Shown here one piece after another: positions 63,881 through 64,000 of a DNA stretch of 64,000 nucleotides. How positions within the stretch are numbered: the first letter of the stretch is position 1; every line of letters starts with the position of its first letter. Below the pieces are notes generated by a model. It had not been told where the DNA came from. It did no database searches and saw only the letters and a program-made list of their open reading frames with translations. This DNA comes from Patella vulgata. Taxonomy: Eukaryota; Mollusca; Gastropoda; Patellidae. The stretch lies in the NCBI RefSeq assembly GCF_932274485.2, contig NC_065886.2, positions 15,389,501 to 15,453,500 of the forward strand, written 5' to 3'. Made by a program: the position numbers and the translations under genes.

Positions 63881-64000
63881 ATTTCATTCATTTCAGGACA
63901 ATATTTTAAATGTCCAAGCAGGTATAAAATTATACAATAATTATGATTAATAAAAGCAAAATGCAAGGTCTCCATTTTAGTCATTTTAATTAAGTATAAT

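Overview
This is an AT-rich animal nuclear sequence. It has split genes with GT..AG introns, tRNA-headed SINEs, many short inverted-repeat DNA transposons and long intronic minisatellites. A glycine/glutamate-type chloride-channel gene, a cathepsin A-like gene and a PTC2-type PP2C gene all point to a bilaterian. The repeat style (short tRNA-SINEs ending GGACGTTAAACCCC, TTAA-flanked MITEs, a Penelope-like fragment, a Helitron2-like end) suggests a lophotrochozoan, most likely a mollusc. That placement is inference.

Layout. (1) At 3.1-18.2 kb on the + strand, six exons of a Cys-loop ligand-gated anion channel read through in frame for 361 codons. They run from the first beta strand to the stop after M4; the signal-peptide exon lies upstream or was not found. 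Its introns hold SINEs, MITEs, a broken Penelope-like element and a chimeric duplication. (2) From 18.2 to 41 kb no host gene was recognised. The stretch holds a Helitron2-like element, two large satellite fields (21.5-22.5 and 24.8-25.9 kb), many SINEs and MITEs, a MITE split by an insertion carrying a RecQ-helicase-like fragment, and a small Mutator-like element with a transposase remnant. (3) At 41.2-42.6 kb (+) there is an intact, intronless cathepsin A-like serine carboxypeptidase of 473 residues. (4) At 45.4-46.0 kb lies a hAT-type element with a perfect 8-bp target duplication. At 46.4-46.8 kb (+) is a short unrecognised open frame followed by a poly(A) signal. (5) From 46.9 to 53.6 kb the sequence is AT-rich with 50-bp tandem repeats and a few SINEs. 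(6) At 53.6-63.4 kb (-) nine exons give a complete 321-residue PP2C phosphatase with an N-myristoylation motif. Its introns contain a 21-bp minisatellite, a duplicated splice acceptor, a 60-bp tandem array shaped like repeated pol III promoters, a hAT element and a 680-bp near-perfect palindrome.

The protein genes act in unrelated processes (membrane excitability, lysosomal proteolysis, Ser/Thr dephosphorylation) and do not form a pathway. No undescribed multi-gene system was found. The most unusual items are the channel with replaced ligand-site and pore residues, the intronic minisatellite that resembles its own neighbouring exon, the duplicated splice acceptor and pol III-promoter-like array in the phosphatase gene, and the large palindrome. 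All coordinates were read by eye; repeat boundaries are good to a few bases where target duplications are quoted and to about 10-20 bases elsewhere.
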